A program made the position numbers and the translations under genes. The notes under the pieces are model-generated. The model made no database searches. It was not told the origin of the DNA and worked only from the letters and a program-made list of their open reading frames with translations. From Atopsyche davidsoni (Eukaryota; Arthropoda; Insecta; Trichoptera; Hydrobiosidae), in the NCBI GenBank assembly GCA_022113835.1, contig JAILWY010000024.1:2670501-2734500 (forward strand): 64,000 bases of DNA, read 5' to 3'. Shown one piece after another: positions 57,780 through 64,000 of this stretch. Positions within the stretch are counted from its first letter, which is position 1, and each line of letters begins with the position of its first letter.

Positions 57780-60700
57780 AGCATATAGGAGGACCCACAC
57801 CACTATTTACGGAAAACCGTGAACAGACTTGTACAGTGAGATAGTCCCCAAACACCTCCGATGAGAGGCACCTGGAGATATCTGGGTTTAAACACTGGTC
57901 TATATATATGGTATAATTCAGCTCCTGTATTTTGGTCGCCTATTGATAACAGCGAGGCAGCCAGGAACACGTGTTTGAATCATTTATCCGAGCTTTGGTT
58001 CCTGGACATTAGGAACAAGACAACCCGAATGGCCGAGCTGTGTTGAAAATAAAACCAGTTTGTATTATTTCAGCATTTAAAACACTGCATTTTTAATATT
58101 TAAATTATTTTTTAAAATAGTTACAGTTGTTATGAGTGGATGTAACGTAGTTAACTAACAATCCTTACTTGCTACTTGTAAATACGTACATACAATTAAA
58201 ATAACATAATGGAATTCTATCATGGAAAAAAAGTCGAATCCCTTGAGAAAGTAATATTGCTTGCTTACAGAGATTGTATATATAAATATATATATGAAGT
58301 TTTAATAAGGCATGAAGAAGGTACACAATTTTCCAACAAATCAATTCAACAATAACAACTCTTCCAAAAATTGACAACATTTTGAACACTTTTACAAAAA
58401 CGTCTTGGACAACAAAACAACTTTAAACACACGCCTTTGAATATTGAGAAATTATAATTTTTATTGATACGGCGCACAACCCGTGGCTGCAATATTTTTG
58501 AAACAGGCATTTGCATTTTGCATTTGCATGATTGCAATGTTATTGACTGCGTGCCACTGGTGTGTACATATTGACATCTCGAATATGCGACAGATACACA
58601 TATCAACTCTAAAACGGAAGGGCGTATTATATATAAAACCCCATAGATTTTCAGTTCCAGTTATCCACGTTGGAGATGTTGATATGTACATAACAAAATG
58701 AACATCGTTTACTAACAGGATAATATCGAGTATATATAAAACTTACGGCAATTGGCTTACGAGTGATTTCTTTTACTCTTACAAGGTGTTGCGTGTGAAC
58801 GAGTGATATATGCACTCTAGTATATATATTCAATGCACATTAGTAAACGATGTTTTGAATTATAAATTTACAAAATACATTGCTTGTTTTGGCGTCGATT
58901 GTTACAAATTAAAAATAAAAAAAAAAACATTTCAGATTCAGTTAAATATTTTCAAGTTAAAAAAATATGTATATAGAACTTTGTCGTGTATATAGAACCT
59001 TTGATGGAAATTAACAAGAGTCTATAAATATCCTAGTTCGAAGACTTACAAATGCACTCTTACGCTACGTAGATTTAGGCTTCCATAAGATAAATTATCA
59101 CTACTGATGTAGAAAATCAGAGATCTCTAGACTTAACAATTACAAATATTGAAATATAGTTTGAAAATATATATATATATATATTATCTTTACAATTCTC
59201 ATCGTATTCTAATTTTTATACACGGATTGTCCCCAACACAGACACACCTGCAATTTAAGGCGTTCATTAACATGTTAACATCCCAAAAAATGGTTTAATT
59301 GTTTCATCCCCTAACGTTCGTTAGCTTACTCGGTCTGATTGGGTTTCACAATAGCAATAATATTTAAATAACGTAATCTCTTTTGTGAGTGCAATGCTGC
59401 CGGTGTGTCGGTGTGAGCGGGGACCGACGATATGAAGTGTTACATCTATCAAAAAGAATCTATAGGTGCGAATTACAGATTTTCTCATATCCTTTGTACG
59501 ATACAGTTCCCAGAAGGCATTTGGAAATAAAATCAATTGAAAAATTCCAATTCTTTTGATTCAAACTTGCAAAATAATTGATTAAGTCAGTCTTGCTGAT
59601 ACATTCCATTGGTGTTAATCTATGATTAATAACTATATAAATAACAGCATCACAAGAGTCATACCTGAGACGGAGGGTTCAATGGTGTGTCAGTGATAGT
59701 ACCCCATGCCGAGGCACAGACCTTGCTATGGAAAATTCGATAAATCGTTACGGTGCCCAGTTATATTGACAGCCACACATTAAACTTAACAGGAGAGAGA
59801 AATACATCTAATAAATTTGATGTAGAATTATGTCGTTTTTTATAGTAAAAAAATATACGTTATTTGAAAATACGTATTTTACAATGTCGCCGAAACTTTA
59901 AAATAATAATCTTAGAGGAAAGCAATTGTTTCTGTACCCGCCGTTTGCTGAACAAAGTTTATTTCAATATAAAAACGAAAACATTACAAAATTATGATAT
60001 ATTCTAATATCGTACAGTTAAATTTCATTTATTTAAGAGTTAAAAGAAAAAATCTCCCCCTCGTGGTGAATACAGCAATATTGCTTTCCTATGACAATCA
60101 TATTAGATACGTTTGACTCTCCTGAGAAATTATTGAAATGTACAATATCACCAGCTTTAAGTATGCAAAAACATTTATAACATTATAGATGTATAATACG
60201 TAGTAAAAAGATTAAAATGCAATTTATTAAAGAATTTATCAATATCAAATAATTGACCAATACACACTAACCACGTGAAAATCAAATTAAAGAGTTTAGG
60301 AAGTACAAAATATGATTTCTATATTATCATTGACTCAAGCGTGCAATTCCATACTCGGCATTCAAACTGAAACGTTATCAGAAATGTTTTTGTATAATTA
60401 ACCATCCGCACGACGTTACATGTATGACCATTGATAAAAAATGATACCAAAACATTACAAAATCAATTTTAGTTATGGCAAGCACATCAGCCTAATTGTG
60501 GAAAACTGAGATAATATGATAACAATTATTATTACGTAGTTAAAAAATAACAACGATGACATATTTTAGACAACGAATTACAACGAACAAAAAATATTTA
60601 GTTAAAATTTAATGCATTTTTATTATAGTTGCTTTTTGAGAATTAGTTTTGAATTTCAACGCAGAAAAGGAAAAACGACATTTGATATTAAAATCCTCTT

Positions 60701-61970
60701 CGTATAAATTTTTAAAATGATTCACGGTACAAGTAATAAATTATTCCTCTAATATATGTTTTTTCACTCGGAGAAAATTCATATTAAAAATTTAAAACAT
60801 TATTTTTCATAAATACAATAAAAACCATGAAACTCATGAAACGAAACGCTATTGACATTGAAAATCCCTTCGGTGTTGATATTATCTCAGTTTTCAACTC
60901 CACATACAAAACAAAAGAATCGTGAGAAATAATTTGTGATAAATAAACATACAAGAGAAGAATACGAAAAATTTACATATACATAATATTAAATATGTAC
61001 CCACACCTCAATAACGGCGACAATAAAAGACCAAATGGACGACTGACTCCTGAGCTGGTCAGCGATGCCAGAAAGAAACTGTTGGCGAGTAATACAGCAA
61101 ACTTGCAGAGGCACAAGAAAATAATGTAAACATTTTTCAAGGAATTCTGTCCTTCACATTATATGAAATATTTTTTTTAATATTTACGCTAATACCCAAT
61201 CTTTTATAAAGGCAAATTTCAATAATACAAGTATGCGATAACACAAAGGTTACACGAATATAATTCATGATCATATTAAATTATTGAAAATATTTATATT
61301 GGTCAAGATTCTGCTATACGTTGATATTATAAAATAAAGGGAATTAATAACATTCTAAAAAATATATTAAATGAAACTTGATTAGTCAAAGTAAACTATG
61401 AAGTAAGTAAAATATTTTAAATATGGCATCGTCCGCGACGGCGGTGTGGGCACACCTTAATAAATTAAGATTCCAATAAATACGCAGGTTTCGTGACGTT
61501 GCTTAAACAATAAATACGAAATTCAACAATATCCTGTGAGGGTCGTATACTCGCCAGTGTTGCTAATATACATTAGGCTATTGCGACGAAGAATCATACC
61601 GTCAATCATATCATCCGTTAAGGCACTGTCTTTACATTTTAAAATAATTAAAAAATACATCAATACAAGCGGGCACATAATATCGACAATCAGTCCTAAG
61701 CGGACAATGAATCAAACAATATTATTGTGAATAAAATTTCAACTTTCACTCTTGGAAAAACGCCAACTGCAAGATTCTAGACGGGGGTTTCCGAAGAAAT
61801 ATTTACGTTTGGATGTCTCGATACTTGATTTTCAGAGTTTTACATAATTCAAAATTGTATTAAAGGCGTTTTTAACCGAGTATCGGTCATCGGGCAATCT
61901 TCCAAGAGAAAAGTGAAATAAAGGGCAGCAGAAGCCGGAAGACTGAAGCTTCGATATGATATCACCAATG
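57780..61970. other. AT-rich non-coding stretch with an inverted repeat
   Basis: No gene is recognised. AACATCGTTTACTAA at 58701-58715 has its exact reverse complement at 58840-58854, a 15-bp stem around about 124 bases. A looser inverted pair (ACATATCAAC and GTTGATATGT) lies near 58600 and 58676. The region could be the 3' UTR or downstream flank of a minus-strand gene ending near 61973. Confidence 0.45.
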
Positions 61971-61972
61971 CT

Positions 61973-62152
61973 TTACAAAGCAATCACCGGGTTCGAAGCA
62001 TCGGACGAGATGGATAGGCGTAGGACATCTCGCCCCCGTGAGGAGTCGCGCGAACGGGAAGAATTGAATCTGTGTGCTTTAGATACTCGCTTGCGTTTTA
62101 AGTCGAAGAACCAACATCGGAAGAAGTCCTCATACCGTAGGCACCTAAATAT
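61973..62152 (-). CDS. Possible terminal exon of an unidentified gene
   Basis: On the minus strand a T-rich tract and AG acceptor (TTGTCTAG|ATATTT) open a 59-codon frame ending in TAA at 61973-61975. The peptide begins IFRCLRYEDFFRCWFFDLKRKR, continues with an Arg/Ser-rich segment (SSRSRDSSRGRD) and ends SNPVIAL, which would fit a class II PDZ-binding C-terminus. Balanced base composition in AT-rich flanks is what an exon would show. An aromatic and cysteine stretch followed by basic residues could be the end of a membrane protein tail, but I recognise no family. The plus-strand frame at 61956-62156 is the competing reading. Upstream exons would lie beyond 64000. Confidence 0.3.
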   Translation of the reverse strand: MFRCLRYEDFFRCWFFDLKRKRVSKAHRFNSSRSRDSSRGRDVLRLSISSDASNPVIAL

Positions 62153-62156
62153 CTAG

Positions 62157-64000
62157 ACAACGCTAACAATGTTAAAAAATCTTAAGTTAAATAAAATATC
62201 TATCAGTAATAAGTATAAATTTAAAAAAATGCTTCATACAAAATATTAACGATCTGTAACAGTAGAATAGCTGACAATCTTAAATAACTATACACAAGTA
62301 AACCAATCAAGTATTGCATCATAAATATCCTTCATGATATATTATTCTTCAATAAATAATATAGAATCTGGAATTGCGACAATATTAGGTCCAATTTGTG
62401 AGAAAAGATATTACATCGTATTCCTTCCGTGAAATCTGGTAGATTATTAATTACATTATATTTAAATTAAAAAAATAATAAATAGCAGTTAGAGTAATGG
62501 CAACATTGTTTAAAGATTGGCAACACCGAGATACATTATTTTTTTTCCATTTTCAAATAAACAAATTTCATTGGCAACAATTTTTTTTCGATTTTCATTT
62601 TTCATTTTACCAGATTCTACAGTCAGCGTGCAATCGACTCGGCCACCTCATCCGGGTCTTTCGAAACAACAACAAAACGAAATGTATTTTTTAGTAAATA
62701 GCAAGTTTTTTTTTATTTTTCCGTTATTTCTGAATGCCTGCAATGAATCGGCAAACCGGTGCACTCTGCGATCGGAGCTGTACATTTTTTTGCCGAGTTG
62801 GTTTTTCAATTCTCCAATTTTTGGCAGACCGTGGGTAAACGCTTATTTGAAAAGTTTTATATCACAAATTTTATTATTTTGAGAGACAACGATGCAGTAT
62901 TAAGGTGGATTTATTAAAATAAATAATATAAACGTCCAATTCACCCCCGACAACACAAAAATCATCAAAGATTCTATAACAAATCTATGACAACGTACAC
63001 GGGTACAATTGCTAAGAAATTAAAAGAAAAATTGTACATACATGAAATAGAGTTTTCGATTATCCCCTCCGCCCGAAACGACTTTTACATTTACTCACTC
63101 AATACCCAATACATTATGACAAAACATTGAACCATGATAAATAATTTTTTTAAATATTTCATTCAAGAACAATTAAAATAATTTGTTTAGGTAGCCGATG
63201 TTACTTAATATAAATGCTCGGTTCTGTGTTAAAACGCATTTTAATTTGTACAATGTTTCCCCATCCATTTTTAGAAATTACCCGATGATGGCCCCGGTAC
63301 AATTTGAACAAGCAAAAATGCGGCATAAAGCCCAAGAATCAAATATTCATATGATCACTTTGACATTACCAAAGTTAATTTATTTGTAACTATATAATAT
63401 AGTAATACTAACATACATAGCATTAAAAGTAAAGTCATGAGATGGATTAAGTATTGAGTCAGTAAACGGACAGAAAGTTGGAACGAGAGAATGTACAATG
63501 AAGACTCGACTTCTAAACACAAACACTTCTCGTTAGATTGGCACACCTAGTTAAATTCTTAGCATTAACGTTAAAGACAGAGTTAAAAATGATATATTTG
63601 TATATTTTGTTAGTGTGAACGATACCATAACTCATATCTATATTTACAATGTACATTAAATATATATAGTCAATGTATCTAACACGAGAAGTAGAATCAG
63701 TTTAGTATCTATTTAGAATCCTCCTATAAATAATATGTATGAAAAAATGGCATGCTATGTATTACACATTAAAACTACACAAAGAAAACTAAATTATTTT
63801 ATATAATTAAATATATAGAAATGAGATTACACATTTACTTACAATTAATGCTTATCTCTACATTATGTAGTAGTTTTTTGAACATTCTCTTAAAAAAACG
63901 CTTGAACTGAATTCACTGATGGCAAACAAATAAATTACGCATATACTTAATCGTTCTGCAAAACAATCGGAGTTTGCTGCAAACGTAGATTATACACCGG
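62157..64000. other. AT-rich non-coding stretch
   Basis: No gene is called. The 121-codon plus-strand frame at 62517-62882 is low-complexity (Phe/Ile-rich from AT-rich DNA) and has no domain. The patch at 62740-62830 is more balanced and could hide a short exon on either strand. Confidence 0.4.

Noticed and set aside
62517..62882. 121-codon plus-strand frame
   Set aside because: Phe/Ile-rich translation of T-rich DNA with no recognisable motif, overlapping another short frame in a different phase.

Overview
The window looks like AT-rich insect nuclear DNA. It has one intact spliced housekeeping gene and a large amount of repeat-derived sequence. Evidence for an insect or related arthropod: GT-AG introns mostly of 90-250 bp, a BEL/Pao-type LTR retroelement, two decayed mariner elements, hAT-type MITEs, LINE tails and a tRNA-derived SINE. 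The order cannot be fixed from sequence alone. There is no sign of prokaryotic operons, CRISPR arrays or phage genes.

Layout. 1-3.9 kb: the 3' part of a BEL/Pao-like LTR element, with a zinc-knuckle Gag tail fused to a repeated proline-rich region, no visible pol, a 1.3 kb non-coding stretch and a ~1 kb LTR. 3.9-28 kb: AT-rich non-coding DNA with GC-richer islands, hAT MITEs (13.3, 20.3 and 26.6 kb), a SINE (24 kb) and short arrays with ~190 bp units (24.4-25.3 kb; a mosaic at 17-18 kb). 28.4-32.4 kb: a nested repeat zone with a GC minisatellite, a deleted mariner, a dispersed repeat, LINE tails and a degenerate tandem array. 32-43 kb: more islands, a second copy of the dispersed repeat (35 kb), LINE tails (36.6 and 41 kb), a palindrome-bearing minisatellite (38.3-38.7 kb), a ~180 bp array (42 kb) and a MITE with an 8 bp target duplication (42.6 kb). 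44-45.7 kb: an 8-bp minisatellite, a TA microsatellite and a second mariner relic. 48.2-49.2 kb: a promoter-like GC island.

51.3-56.3 kb, minus strand: a complete 13-exon gene for the biotin-containing alpha subunit of mitochondrial methylcrotonoyl-CoA carboxylase (MCCC1). The exons I placed join in frame to 721 residues, close to the ~725 of the human protein. It acts in leucine breakdown with a beta subunit that is not in this window. 57-64 kb is largely non-coding, with one hAT MITE and a possible terminal exon of another minus-strand gene at about 62.0-62.15 kb.

Nothing here amounts to a clear new multi-gene system. The most unusual items are the pol-less Gag element with an internally repeated tail, the GTCTGGCCAGAC minisatellite, and several apparently unrelated short arrays with ~180-200 bp units.
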